A stretch of 64,000 bases of DNA from Bedellia somnulentella (GCA_963576735.1 OY755189.1:6114622-6178621), one strand, 5' to 3'. Shown: positions 10,606 through 21,340, counted from the first letter of the stretch. The notes: a model not told the origin generated them from the letters alone. Numbers and translations: made by a program.

Positions 10606-11073
10606 GTTCACTAAGAAGTTGCTCAAAAAAATGTTCGTTCGAAGTTGAAAGAGGAAATGTATGAAAATAATGAAAATGCAGCTGCAGAGGTTTGTCAGTC
10701 TCATGAAATGTGATTTTGTCAGTGTCTGCCTACCCCGAATCCCTAATTGGAACTAAAAGCGTGGGTATATTAATATATGTCAGGATTTAAACCTATACTT
10801 TCTGTTAAATTCTTCTCCTTTATTCCGGATATCTACTTATAGTAGGAGCTGTTTACTTTCCTAAGCCGCACTTATAAAAGTCTTGACGAGCGATAAATTG
10901 AAAATCTCAAGTTAACAGCTTTTAGATTAACCTCTTTGCTATCAAAATGCTAATGAGGAAGAAAGTGTCGGCTGAAAACGCCGACTGCCAAGAATTGCAT
11001 GAGAATATAGAAACACTTCAGTTTAATGTGTACGGACATAAAATATTTTCAGCTCTTTTTAGTTTCAGTATAA

Positions 11074-11165
11074 TACATACATATACTCAGGGATATAAAT
11101 CCCTAAAAGGAGTAGCCAGAGCTTCAGAATAAGGAATCCCTTAGCAACTTTTGGAAGTTGAGGTT
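11074..11165 (-). repeat. SINE-A 3' fragment
   Basis: Minus orientation: ATACATACATATACTCAGGG to TTAGCAACTTTTGG. A 61-codon open frame starting at 10947 runs into it and is therefore unlikely to be a gene. Confidence 0.7.
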
Positions 11166-12150
11166 CAGTATAATCTTACATCTTAGATTTCACTAATTCG
11201 TGGTGTCTTTAGTATCGTTACGCTATATGAATGCAAATTTTGACAGAAATCCTAGGATGAGGTAACATCTTGTTCTAGTGCCATGGTATCAGTAGAGAGT
11301 TATATTATTGCTTGTTTGTGGTATGGAAAAGGTGATGTCACCCTATTGCTGTCCGTCCGTCCTAATCTGAATTTTGTAGACGTATTTTTGATACCACTGA
11401 AATAGAAACTATGAAAGTAAGATTAAAATGAATATTAATTATTTTGAAAATATTTTAATATTGTTTAATTATTATTTCTATCTTTTGTACATATTGAAAA
11501 GTCAGTAATTAGTTTAAGTTTATTCTGTACATATAATTCAATATTATTAAATCATTTATTCGCCGGAAACAAGTCCATAGGCATAATTCAATATTATATT
11601 TACCTGGGTTACCAAATAAAAAAAGTAATGTTATCGCTAACGTTCGATAGTTTTTGCTCGATATTGATGACGACAACAGCTTTCTATTAACGTTTAAAAT
11701 ATCGACAGAATAGTATTCAAATTATTCCCTACCAAAATAAAAATAATTAAATTAATATTAAACAAATATTAAAAGAAGGCTACCGCATAACAATTTTTGT
11801 ATAATGGTCGTCATCTTTACTGCGCGAAGTCGACTAGCTTTTGGTAAAAAAAAAATATTTGGCATATTTTTCCTGTCGGAGGCGGAAGGCCTAAACAATT
11901 GTTGTGTTCCAAGGAAACATTAAATAAGCATCCATTCTTGTCGTTGCAGATAGTAAATGTATGTAACAACAAGCTAACCGTGACCCTCATCACAACTATA
12001 TAAATCACATCCTACACATGGCTCCAGCGGAAAGCTCAAACTTTCACCACATTCGTTGGTTTGGCCATTGTTCAGCACACTGGCTTAGACGTACGATACC
12101 TACCATGATAGTATATTGGACACACTGCATAACTTGCCCTCTTCGGAATT
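11166..12150. other. Unassigned intergenic DNA
   Basis: AT-rich. Near 12050 'CGTTGGTTTGGCCATTG' could encode the RWFGH phrase seen in LINE 3' ORFs, but no longer match can be followed. Confidence 0.35.
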
Positions 12151-12156
12151 TTCTTA

Positions 12157-12847
12157 AAGGGTCTGGCAGGCTAAGGAAGGAGCAGTAGCCACTGTGAGAT
12201 TTTCCGAGTTTTTTTTACACGTTTGTTGGCTACCTAAATGGTAGCTAACAAAAATGGTATGGTAAATTAAGGTTAAAAATTAGAAAAACAAACTTCACCA
12301 TATGTCAGGAAATGACATTCGTTATTCTCTATGATTGTAAGAAGAAATAGAACTTATATTAACATTGTATGGATAATATATTTATGTTACATTATCAAAA
12401 TTAATCGATTTTCAGCGTAGACGCACCCAACCGAATGAAAAAATTTTTGGTGTGTTGAAAGATATTTGTATTTTTGTTTAATATTATAATTTTCATGGGT
12501 GTGCCTTACAAAGAACCTGTCAAAAATAAATGTCAAAAAATAAAACGTGTTTTTTTTCTGGAATTTTTCAAGCAACCCTTAAGTAAATAATACGCCAGAG
12601 TATACTTTAACTCAATGCACGTAGATACTAGTTGGTTTCAATATTCTGCCTACTATAGTTAAGGGGAAAATATATATTGAAAAAACGTCTGCAGATTTGA
12701 CGTTTTTGTCAAAATCTCGGAAAGTATTCATGGTAGCCGGCTGTAAATTGGAGTCTTGCCTAGTTAAATGCAGCAAACAAACGTGTAAAAAAAATCCGAA
12801 AATCTCACAGTGGCCACTGCTCCTTCCTTAGCCTGCCAGACTCTTTG
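12157..12847. mobile_element. TIR element (MITE-like), about 0.7 kb
   Basis: Inverted repeats of about 75-80 bp lie at 12157-12235 and 12770-12847. Both carry GTCTGGCAGGCTAAGGAAGG, a GCCACTGTGAGATTTTC block and TTTACACGTTTGTT. TTA flanks each end approximately (12154-12156, 12848-12850) with a one-base offset, so a Harbinger-type target is possible but not certain. No transposase is inside. Confidence 0.7.
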
Positions 12848-13004
12848 TTATACCAATTTCATCCGAAACTGTGTTAAATATCACCTAGTACAAAGGTAAC
12901 GATAATTACACTACGAAGGCCCTACGAAGGAATTTTTGTTAACCAATCTACCCAAAGACGGGCATTCGTGGGTACGTATAGTATAGCGTATAGCGTTTTT
13001 ACGC

Positions 13005-13458
13005 TATACTACATCAAAGCCCTACACGCCTATTAACCACTGTCAACATTCCAGCTATCCTGGAACCGTCAGGTTTGCTGCGCGATGATGGTAAGAGACC
13101 AGATGGTATGTCGTTGATTCCATGAAAAAATGGGAAGACACTAGTGTGGGACGCAACTTGCGTCGACACACTAGCGCCGTCCCATTTATCGGGGTCTGCG
13201 TCTAGGGCTGGTTCTGCGGCTAATGATGCTGAGGGTCTCAAGAAGCGGAAATACAGTAATCTAGCTGAAGACCATATTTTCACTGCTTTCGCTGTTGAGA
13301 CCCTCGGTCCATGGGGTCCAAGTGCCCGTCGATTTTTCAAGGAAATTTCGGCGCGCTTGGTGACATGTGGTGATCCAAGGGCTGGTGTGTATTTTGCCCA
13401 ACGTACTAGTTTCGCTATACAAAGGGGCAATGCCGCCAGCCTCCTTGGTACCTTATAA
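13005..13458 (+). pseudogene. Retroelement ORF, C-terminal fragment with an in-frame stop
   Basis: Translation gives phrases I know from the C-terminal part of retroelement-associated proteins spread through invertebrate genomes: 'KRPDGMSLIP', 'WDATCVDTLAPSH', 'FAVETLGPWGPSARRFFKEI' and 'FAQRTSFAIQRGNAASLLGT' just before the stop at 13456-13458. A TGA at 13123-13125 replaces the tryptophan codon expected after 'SLIP', so the frame is broken. The upstream part, including any reverse transcriptase domain, is missing. The short A/T-rich stretch after the stop ends at the piggyBac target site. The class of the parent element (non-LTR is likely) is inference. The minus-strand open frame over the same bases is a shadow. 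Confidence 0.7.
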
Positions 13459-13801
13459 CCAAGCGGCAGCAATTTAGTTTTTTTTTTTAAATTAACCCTA
13501 CAGCGCATACTGTTCCATATGTGGTACAACAAAATAAACAAGTTTCCTGATTGTTTTGAGATACAGAGCGACATCTATTGACCGACGGAATGTTCTTTAA
13601 GCCCTTAGCAGCGGCTTACAAGTAATAAATGTATGTACTAGATGGCGTATGCTATCGATTGACATTGATTCGTACAGAAGTTGGAAGATCGGTTTGAATT
13701 CATTGTTTACGTAAATTGAAAAATCTGAATAAAATAGTTTGAACAATATTACAAAGTGGAAATAATAAGTTAACATTAGAAATAGTGTACACTTAACGAA
13801 G

Positions 13802-13928
13802 GTAAGTTATTTTTTTTAATTATTACTGTTTTATGTACTAATATACCTACTTATTTAAACGTTCTAGATATGGCACACCATGCATTAGTTCACTTCTAAT
13901 ATGTTGTTTTTCTTGGATTTGATTACAG
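13802..13928 (+). other. Predicted 5'UTR intron of the transposase gene
   Basis: A donor AAG|GTAAGT at 13801/13802 and an acceptor TTACAG at 13923-13928 lie three bases before the start codon at 13932. The intron would be 127 bp. Its position just before the ATG suggests it is part of the transposon's own gene. This is inferred from splice-site sequence alone. Confidence 0.6.
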
Positions 13929-13931
13929 ATA

Positions 13932-15530
13932 ATGGCGAAGAAGGTACTATCTAATGAGATGATTGAGCAGTATTTAGATATACCCTCGGGAAGCGAAGAC
14001 GGTCAAGACTTTTCGAGTGCCGAAAGTGATGATGACATGGCGAAAATCAGAGAAAATGTGGACCAAATGACTGGAGATAGTGACTCTGAAAATGAAACTG
14101 AGCCTACTAGGTATGCACCATCATCTTCCACTTACTATAGCACGCCCTTTTGTCGAAAACAACTCCTCCACCGAAACAAATCCTCAAGCCCGCATTTCCG
14201 AGGCGAGATTACGTCATCACGCCAAAGTAGAAATTCATACACTTTGCCAGTTACCGGAAATCGGATTTCAAATAATAATACCGCTGCTAAAAGAAAGAAA
14301 AGAAATCTAATTTGGAAAAAGAAGTCTTTACAGGCTAACTATCCCCAATTTTCCGGAAATACAGTTTTAGAGCCGCCGATCACAACTATCGATACTCCAT
14401 TGCAATATTTTTTATATTTTTTTGATGATGACCTACTAACCCACATAGTTGAAGAAATGCATAAGTTCAGCATCCAAAAAGACCCATCTAAACCGTTCTG
14501 TATCACCACATACGAATTAAAAAAGTTTTTAGGTATATGTTTGCTTATGAGCATTGCTCCATTGCCTAATATACGGATGTACTGGGAATCTGAGTTAGGT
14601 ATACCTTTAGTAAGAGAAACTATGACCGTGAATCATTTTGAGAAGATAAGGCAGTTCCTGCGCTTCAACGACAATTCGGTATGCAAAGTTTTTTTTTGGT
14701 ATTTATTAAATATTTTTATTCGATAGCAAACAAAAAAATAAAAGACTAATTTGAATATTTTCCATTTAAAATGAGTGACTTTTGTACTTAATGACGTACT
14801 CGATTGATAAAGTCACGTAGCGACATGCAAATGAAACGAAATGTTTTATAAAAATGTTGTTGATTGCAAAACACATCAAGATTTTTTGATGTAAAATGAA
14901 ATTATTACGATATTATACTAAACAAACCTATGATTTTCGATATTTTATCAATAAACTGCAAAACCGTATGTCTTTAAAACAACATTGAAGGTCAAACACT
15001 ATTACAGTTTTTTGATAAAATAACAGTCATCTTAGCTTCAATTGATATAATTTCAAGAAAATATTGTTTATAACCATAATATCTCGAAGTGGTTTTGTAA
15101 TCAGCATCACTTTAGTAAAACTTTGCATACCGAATTCCTTACAAGCACCATCATGCCATCCAGGACATGATCGCCTCCATAAAATAAGGCCAGAGTATAC
15201 CTAAGAGGGAGTCTTTGTCAGTGGACGAACAGATGTGCGCAACGAAAGCTGCAAAATTCCTACGTCACTATCTTCCGAACAAACCACACAAATGGGGATA
15301 TAAGCTTCTCCTGCTATGTGACGATAGAGGCATGGCATACGACTTCGAAATATGCTCTGGAATGGAAAATAATTCTGACTTGAGATATGCTGATGAGCCT
15401 TTGAGACATATTTGATCATCTTCCTGTAAATATCCACAATGCAAGGGTAAAACTTATATATTATGCGAAAAGTGTCATATTGAGTTGTGTTTGAACAAAG
15501 ACAACAATTGTTTTTATAAATTTCATCAAT
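13932..15530 (+). pseudogene. piggyBac transposase (DDE_Tnp_1_7 family), broken
   Basis: The start MAKKVLSNEMIEQYLDI is followed by an acidic low-complexity N-terminus (SGSEDGQDFSSAESDDDMAK), a basic stretch near residue 118 and the N-terminal transposase domain ('TPLQYFLYFFDDDLLTHI', 'LGICLLMSIAPLPNIRMYW', 'HFEKIRQFLRFNDN'). A MITE at 14677-15132 splits the frame exactly after RFNDN. Beyond it the frame resumes with 'HDRLHKIRP', then after a small deletion 'IPKRESLSVDEQMCATKA', whose DEQ holds the first catalytic Asp of piggyBac. 'MENNSDLRYADEP' then jumps directly to a stop and the C-terminal cross-brace 'CKYPQCKGKTYILCEKC...C...C...H'. The segment that should contain the second and third catalytic Asp is deleted. 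The protein cannot be active. Confidence 0.9.
14677..15132. mobile_element. MITE inserted in the piggyBac transposase
   Basis: 456 bp with inverted termini CGGTATGCAAAGTTTT and AATT on both sides (14673-14676 and 15133-15136). Taking out the element and one AATT rejoins the transposase reading frame, which supports these exact boundaries. No coding capacity. Superfamily not assigned. Confidence 0.85.
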
Positions 15531-15902
15531 AAGTAGAGCTGTTGTTTTTATGAAACTGAATATATAATTATTTTCATTGTTCCTAATGAAGAGCCAAATA
15601 TTAATGTTAATGCATACTGTTCCACATATGGAACCGAATTTAAAAAATAAATATCTTTAAAATTAATAAAAAATTTATTATTATTTTTTATTATCTCTAG
15701 ACACTATATGAATCAAAAATCATGCATCGTAGGGTTAAGTATATAATTTATAAGTAATTAAAATGTATTAGTTTATAGCCTATTAAAATAACCATACTAC
15801 CGCATCAGCATCATAACAATAACTCACGAAAGCCAAGGAATGGCAACCCCAGCAGGTTCAGTCAATGTTGCCAACTTAAAGACGTCGTTGGCCTGTTTCG
15901 TT

Positions 15903-16270
15903 CCAAATATGAAGTGCACTGTGGTTGCATCGACCGACATGGCAATGGGCCAATCTGTGGTGTACTGTATCTCGCTCGTAACTCTTCGTGGACACGAACA
16001 TCACACTGCTGATATATTACTAGTGATGGTGCAGGTTAAATCGATTACCCAGTGTCAATAATGGTAATTTGATGCTGAAATTGGTTTGGGTAATTTAAAG
16101 TGAAAATCTGTGTTTAAAGACAGTTTTCGAACAGTATGTGATGCTCGTTTGAATATACGGTACAGAGACGTAAATAATTTTAATTGGTCTCATATTCATC
16201 CAAAGGTAAAACATCCATTTATTTCTGTGGGTGTCGTACGAAATGACAAAGGGTTTTTAAGGCTTTATTG
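15903..16270 (+). repeat. Imperfect tandem duplication, unit 1
   Basis: It starts CCAAATATGAAGTGCACTGT and includes 'GTACTGTATCTCGCTCGTAA', 'GATATATTACTAGTGATGG' and a TTTTCGAACAGTATGTGATG block. Unit 2 follows at about 370 bp spacing. One frame reads 'KYEVHCGCIDRHGNGPICGV', which looks protein-like, but stops and frameshifts break it. I do not recognise a family. Confidence 0.65.
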
Positions 16271-16273
16271 TGG

Positions 16274-16605
16274 ACCCAAATATGAAGTGCAGTGTGGTTG
16301 CATCGACCGAGACGGCAATGGGCCAATCTGGTGTACTGTATCTCGCTCGTAACTCTTCGTGGACACATAAAACTGCTGATATATTACTAGTGATGGCGCA
16401 GGTTATACCGATTACCCAGTGGCAATTAGTATAAATTTAATATATTGGTTAACAGGTTTAACAGTTTATGGATGGAAATTGGATGGGCAACATACGAAAT
16501 GCTACGCCGATTTACTCGTCCAACAAGAAGACGGAGTGTTTAATGACAATGGTTTTCGAATAGTGTGTGATGCTTTTTATGCTATGCGTAGATATGTGTA
16601 ACCTC
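16274..16605 (+). repeat. Imperfect tandem duplication, unit 2
   Basis: It repeats unit 1: CCAAATATGAAGTGCAGTGT, then the same GTACTGTATCTC and GATATATTACTAG blocks, ending TTTTCGAATAGTGTGTGATG. The units have diverged by substitutions and short indels. Confidence 0.65.
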
Positions 16606-16635
16606 TTATAACTGGAGCCATCACCACCAAAAAAC

Positions 16636-16803
16636 AGCACTACCCCATTTCTGCCTATGGTGGTCATCCTACTAACTACTAAGTATTTTGGGGCTTGATA
16701 GTTGGAGGATGTGGTGGGAAACCCATCACTTTCCAACCGTCCTTTATTTATCAATCCTTTACGATTCCCCTTCGAAAGCGGCTGCGGTATTTCTAATTCT
16801 GAA
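16636..16803 (+). repeat. SINE-A, strongly diverged
   Basis: CAGCACTACCCCATTTCTGC, GGGGCTTGATAG, GGTGGGAAACCCATCAC and TCGAAAGCGGCTGCGGTATT line up in order with SINE-A. Confidence 0.6.
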
Positions 16804-16849
16804 GATTTGTTTACCGCTATCCTTGCATACGGCATTAATCACTCACACT

Positions 16850-17065
16850 CACTCACAGCCCATATGTGTCCCCACCAAGGGGCTCGAGCCTACCCTAAAC
16901 AGGGCGATTTGGCCATAGTCCACCACGCTGGCCAATTGCGTAATAGTACGTAAACGTAATAGTAACCGGGACCGACGGCTGAACGTGCCCTCCGAAGCAC
17001 GGAATCATCTTAATTTTCGGATAATCAGGTGATTCAAGCCTGCAATATCCTTCCAGCATACGGCA
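16850..17065 (-). repeat. Lepidopteran dispersed repeats, composite
   Basis: 'GGCCATAGTCCACCACGCTGG' is followed by 'GACCGACGGCTGAACG' and 'GTGCCCTCCGAAGCACGG'. Both phrases are hallmarks of old, abundant lepidopteran retroposons. The strand is uncertain. Confidence 0.65.
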
Positions 17066-17069
17066 TATT

Positions 17070-17700
17070 TACGGCATTAATAACATTGTCTATTTTAACT
17101 TGAATTCCTAAATGATACTTTTGTATAATGTTAAATTAACTTGAATTCCTAAATGATACTTTTGTATAATGAATGCACTAGAGTGTTTCGGTGCCGGTAG
17201 GGATTTTAATGAATAAAACATTATCGTTGTGCTGAAATAAAGTAGTTAGTCACATGCTGTTATTGTGCATTTATGCGTTTTCAAATGCTCTTGATTCTCA
17301 GGACTCTAATTTGTAGGACTTATTACGAACTTTGAGTTATAAAGATATTTTTAATTATATGGTAAAGCTGTGTAGAATCGGCTCCCATCCGGGGAGACCC
17401 ATCACAAATTTTTAAAGTGATATATGGATCCCGACCGGTCTCTGCCACCTGACTGGGATTCGACTGTAGAGAGCGACCCTCGTGTGTTGTTATGTAGCAT
17501 ATGCTGCAAGTCAGTACCCCTCCAATATAGTCATAGTTGATGGCCGTAGGCGCGCCTTTAGCTCATCTCTCTTTGCATCGAGCTTATCACTTCTGTTCCT
17601 TTCAAACGCCTTAGCACTTACTGTATGCCTTGGAGAAGCGGGCCTGAATTCATTAAAGTGATGGAATACGACCGTGAAAGCTTGTATGAGAATTGTCCAC
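17070..17700. other. Unassigned, with a 39-bp tandem repeat and a SINE-A scrap
   Basis: A short tandem repeat of TTAACTTGAATTCCTAAATG plus ATACTTTTGTATAATG occurs twice around 17095-17170. A SINE-A scrap (GGGGAGACCCATCAC) lies at 17366-17412. Confidence 0.45.
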
Positions 17701-17702
17701 CT

Positions 17703-17797
17703 ATACATAAATACATATACTCACGGCCATAAATCCCATAAAGAGGTAGCCAGAGCTTCAGAGAGTAGTAATTCTAGCCGATACTACACAGCTCCAT
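17703..17797 (-). repeat. SINE-A, internally deleted
   Basis: Minus orientation. The tail ATACATATACTCACGGCC joins directly to the head GCCGATACTACACAGC, missing about 150 bp of the middle. Confidence 0.7.
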
Positions 17798-17799
17798 AC

Positions 17800-18550
17800 A
17801 TATTTTACATGTTATGATAAATACGAGTATCTGTTAGTACTAGAAAGTATAATGATGTATGAATTGTGTGCATAACAATGCTTACTTCCTTTTATTAATT
17901 TATTTTGTTACTACAGTCTTGATTACGAAACCTTTATGACCTAGTGAAGTAGAATGAACAGGCCATTAAAATACTTTACTGAAACACATCGCAGTCAGAA
18001 AGCGGAAGCAGAAATATATTCAAAGCACTCTTCAGAAAATGGCGCCTGCATAAATATAAGATAAAAATCCTTGAATCCGATACAAACCCTTGTTAGTGAG
18101 CTTTAAAAACGTCCTTAGTTCTTTTATTTTGTATTCGTTGAACTTCAAAGTGTGGTGTGGGGTTAGATATAATCCCTCTCTTCAAAAGGGTATTGTAGGC
18201 GACGGTAAATGACTTGACGTGAGGTATCGTTTACACAAAGTTTTAACAGTATATTGCCGAAGCGGACGCAGAGGGTTGTTTTAAAAGTTTATTAATACAA
18301 AATTACCATTGCGCAATAGAAAGAAAGAAAGAAAAATACATTTTTAAAGTACTTTTATTCATGCTATTAATAAAATAAAAAATCTTAAACCACAAACTAA
18401 AACTTTTTTCTTGAATCATCTACCTGCCATAGTTATGCGTAGAACATTGTGCTATGTTATCTTTATTCTACCGAAATTTACACCAATAGTAATACCTTTG
18501 GTTGTTGTAATTAAAAATAATTGGGCTTAGAAACGTTAATCTAAATTAAC
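17800..18550. other. Unassigned intergenic DNA
   Basis: A GAAA microsatellite lies at 18319-18333 next to a TTTAAAGTAC...TTTTATTCATG stretch resembling a reversed retroposon tail. Nothing else is recognised. Confidence 0.35.
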
Positions 18551-18740
18551 ATACATACATGTATACACTCATGCCATTATTTCCCATTGGGGTAGGCAGA
18601 GACTATCGATCGCCACTTTGTACGATCCTGGCAAACCTCTCTAGCTTCGTTTACATCCATCAATATTTTCATATATGCTCCTTTATTTTACATACTTATG
18701 AGCACATTCTTTATTTGGTCCAAAAGAGTCCTCTATCTAC
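18551..18740 (-). repeat. LINE-L 3' end fragment
   Basis: Minus orientation: 'CATTGGGGTAGGCAGAGACT', 'ATCGCCACTTTGTACGATCC' and 'GCTCCTTTATTTTACATACT'. It is the reverse complement of the 3' part of the decayed ORF at 31925-32337. An 83-codon plus-strand open frame here is not a gene. Confidence 0.7.
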
Positions 18741-18829
18741 ATCTAAATTAAATTATTACAAAACTTGTAATGCTACTAAATCAAGATCCTATTTACGCTG
18801 CTACGAATAATTAATGGAAGATCTCGCGA

Positions 18830-19705
18830 AAAATGTATTATCAGAATAGAATTACTTCCCTTTGTTTGTAATAAATTGAGAGTTACGTTTGAATGCCATC
18901 TTCATTTAATATTTATAAGAAATACTCCAAAACGTATCAGATGAAGGCAGCAAACGGTTATATGCTGGAATGGTCCAAATTCATTTTGCTTTATTATTCA
19001 TACTCTTGTAGTACTCGACATGTACCTTGAACTGTTTCGTATGTAGATAACTGTATGATGTAGAATTAGAATTGCAATAACCCTTGTTCGTGGGTTTAGT
19101 AGGAGAGTTTAAGCTATCCATTATTATGGTGGGTTGGATCTTTATATTGCCTTTCGGAAGTCAGCATTCGGCATACAAGGATATTCTCTTCAGCTCGTGG
19201 GATTGCCATCAGAGCCAATCGTTTATCTCGACAAGCGACTAACTTTAGCTTCAATCTTCCTTGTGGAATTTTAATATATTTCAATTTAAAACCTATAACC
19301 ATATCTTCTTTAGTTAACAATATATTACCCACTCAACTTCCAAAAGCGGCCGCTTTCGAGAAAACGAAAGAAATATATTTTCATGCTCGTTGTTACATGT
19401 ATAATCAAACGTATATTTAAGTCATTTAAAGTAGAGTGCTTCTGGATCAAAGATGTTCGGCTATTTTAATAAATTTAGTTGAAAAAGAATATAATTATAC
19501 AAAGAGATTATTTAAATAAAAATAAACAATTACGGCAAAGCCTCTTAGTTGATTAGGTATGGTAAAATTCTCGCTCGTTTCAAAAATAAGCATTTCAATC
19601 TAATTATAAAGTAAAAAAGCTCTGTTTGACTTCGTAGAATTAATTTAATTAAAGTAAACTGAAACCATTGTTTTGTAACAGTTAAGATGTCGGCTTTAGA
19701 AATTT
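18830..19705. other. Unassigned intergenic DNA
   Basis: Nothing recognised. A short block of the SINE-A CTCAACTTCCAAAAGCGGC type sits at 19332-19352. Confidence 0.35.
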
Positions 19706-19710
19706 ATTAT

Positions 19711-19839
19711 TGTAGCATTTCTCGCATTTTTTATACGAAAATAGTACAACATATATCCTTAGCTGTGTAGTGTCGGCTTAGAATAGCACTACCCCATTTC
19801 TTCCGGTGGGTGTACGTAAGAGGCGACTAACGGACTTAT
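19711..19839 (+). repeat. 129-bp tandem duplication, unit 1 (includes a SINE-A head)
   Basis: TGTAGCATTTCTCGCATTTT followed by 5' flank and the first part of SINE-A up to GGCGACTAACGGACTT. It repeats at once from 19840, with one visible difference (GTGTCGG versus GTGTCGA). Confidence 0.8.
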
Positions 19840-20070
19840 TGTAGCATTTCTCGCATTTTTTATACGAAAATAGTACAACATATATCCTTAGCTGTGTAGT
19901 GTCGACTTAGAATAGCACTACCCCATTTCTTCCGGTGGGTGTACGTAAGAGGCGACTAACGGACTTGGGGCTTTTTAAGGGATTTTTGGGCGATGCGGTT
20001 GGAGACCCATCACCAACAACCTTTATTCTACCATCTTTTCCCCACTCAACTTCCAAAAATGAAGGAAATT
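19840..20070 (+). repeat. 129-bp duplication, unit 2, continuing into SINE-A
   Basis: The second unit runs on through the SINE-A body to CCACTCAACTTCCAAAA, where the SINE is truncated. The SINE copy proper is 19892-20070. Confidence 0.8.
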
Positions 20071-20104
20071 TGGTGGTAGGTTTTCAGCCGCATCGCCTAA
20101 TGCT

Positions 20105-20165
20105 TACTTACTTATACTCACGCCAATAATTCCCATTAGGGTAGGCAGATACTATCGATCGCCAC
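20105..20165 (-). repeat. LINE-L 3' scrap
   Basis: ATACTCACGCCAATAATTCC, GGGTAGGCAGA and TATCGATCGCCAC: the last part of LINE-L, in minus orientation. Confidence 0.6.
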
Positions 20166-20307
20166 GATATTATCGCCTGATAATCATTTAAATAACCATA
20201 GTCCCCTCTTTTGACACCCGCGGATGAAAGGGTTAGTGCTACGAGTATTATAAGCTGTTACAGCGAAATGACTAATATCAATTAAAAAAGATATATTTTT
20301 GATTTCT

Positions 20308-20550
20308 CACATACATATACTCACGGCTATAAATCCCTAGAAGGGGTAGCCAGAGCTAAGGAGTTAGAAATTCCTCAGCCACTTTTGAAAGTTGAGTGGG
20401 GTAAAGATGGTAAAATAAAGGTTGTTGGTGATGGGTCTCCAACCGCATCGCCCAAAAATCCCTTAAAAGCCCCAATACCGTTAGTCGCCTCTTACGTACA
20501 CCCACCGGAAGAAATGGGGTAGTGCTATTCTAAGCCGACACTACACAGAA
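20308..20550 (-). repeat. SINE-A, full length with 11-bp target duplication
   Basis: Minus orientation. TTTTGATTTCT occurs at 20297-20307 and 20559-20569, the right one set off by eight bases. High similarity to the 9257 and 48589 copies. Confidence 0.85.
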
Positions 20551-20597
20551 AATTTAGATTTTGATTTCTTTTATCTATTTTTTTATGTAATCACATC

Positions 20598-20815
20598 AGT
20601 ACATACGACATATGCTCAGGCTTTTTTTTCCCTTTGGGGTAAGCAAAGATTATTGATTGCCACTTTGTACGATCCTGGCAAACCTCTCTTGCTTCGTTTA
20701 CTTTCTTTTCATACGTGCTCTTTTATTCTTCATACTTCGGATGCCAGCCTTTTTGAGCACACTCTCAATTTGGTCCAAGTGTGTCCTCCGTGGTCGTAAA
20801 AAACCTGTTCATGAT
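20598..20815 (-). repeat. LINE-L 3' end fragment
   Basis: Minus orientation: CACTTTGTACGATCCTGGC, 'GCTCTTTTATTCTTCATACT', 'TTTGGTCCAAGTGTGTCCTC' and GGTCGTAAAAAACC. It covers the 'GRPRRTY' coding region seen in plus orientation at 32130. Confidence 0.7.
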
Positions 20816-21340
20816 CGATTCTCACAAAACTTTGTATGTATATTCCTTGCATGCTAGCATGATGTAGTTTTTCATTGATCTGTTGTATTGGTATTTATAC
20901 AGTAAATATAATAAGTAAATATATTGTATGAATTTCAACTGCTTCACATTTTGTACTATTAGAAAAAAATATACAAAGAAGGTGGATGAAAGGTGGTGGT
21001 TCAGTGTTAAGAGAGTGGCAATTAGTAATTCAAGTGGCTTCTTGCCTAGTTTAAATTCAATACCAAGTGGAATAATTCTTATACTAAAGGAGAAAAAGTG
21101 GGTCAACCGATCAAATAAACCCTCGTGAAAAGTGAAATGCCCAATCATGCGATTAAACTGAATTCTGTGACTAGAAAATCGCCGAAAACAAACTGTGTTG
21201 AAATGCAGTATTTACTAACATACAATTTTACAATTGAGATGGTGCATGCACCTTTTTTTGATTGGTTGTATACATAGTCATCGTTATTAGAAATATACTT
21301 ATAAATCAAAGAAATTATTTATAACTATTTATAACAACCG

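Larger units (their letters stand above)
13496..15734 (+). mobile_element. piggyBac-family transposon, internally deleted
   Basis: The ends are exact. TTAA lies at 13492-13495 and 15735-15738. The left terminus CCCTACAGCGCATAC and the right terminus GCATCGTAGGG (inverted CCCTACGATGC) have the CCCTA start typical of piggyBac. A subterminal motif GCATACTGTTCC recurs near both ends (13505 and 15611). Inside are a 5'UTR intron, the N-terminal part of the transposase, a MITE insertion, the region around the first catalytic Asp, a large deletion, and the C-terminal cysteine motif. At 2.24 kb the element is shorter than an intact one and cannot be autonomous. Confidence 0.92.

Noticed and set aside
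13014..13574. 186-codon open frame on the minus strand
   Set aside because: It is the shadow of the plus-strand retroelement C-terminal frame, whose translation is clearly the conserved one, and it crosses the piggyBac boundary.
14339..14554. Minus-strand frame in the transposase
   Set aside because: It is the antisense shadow of the piggyBac coding sequence.
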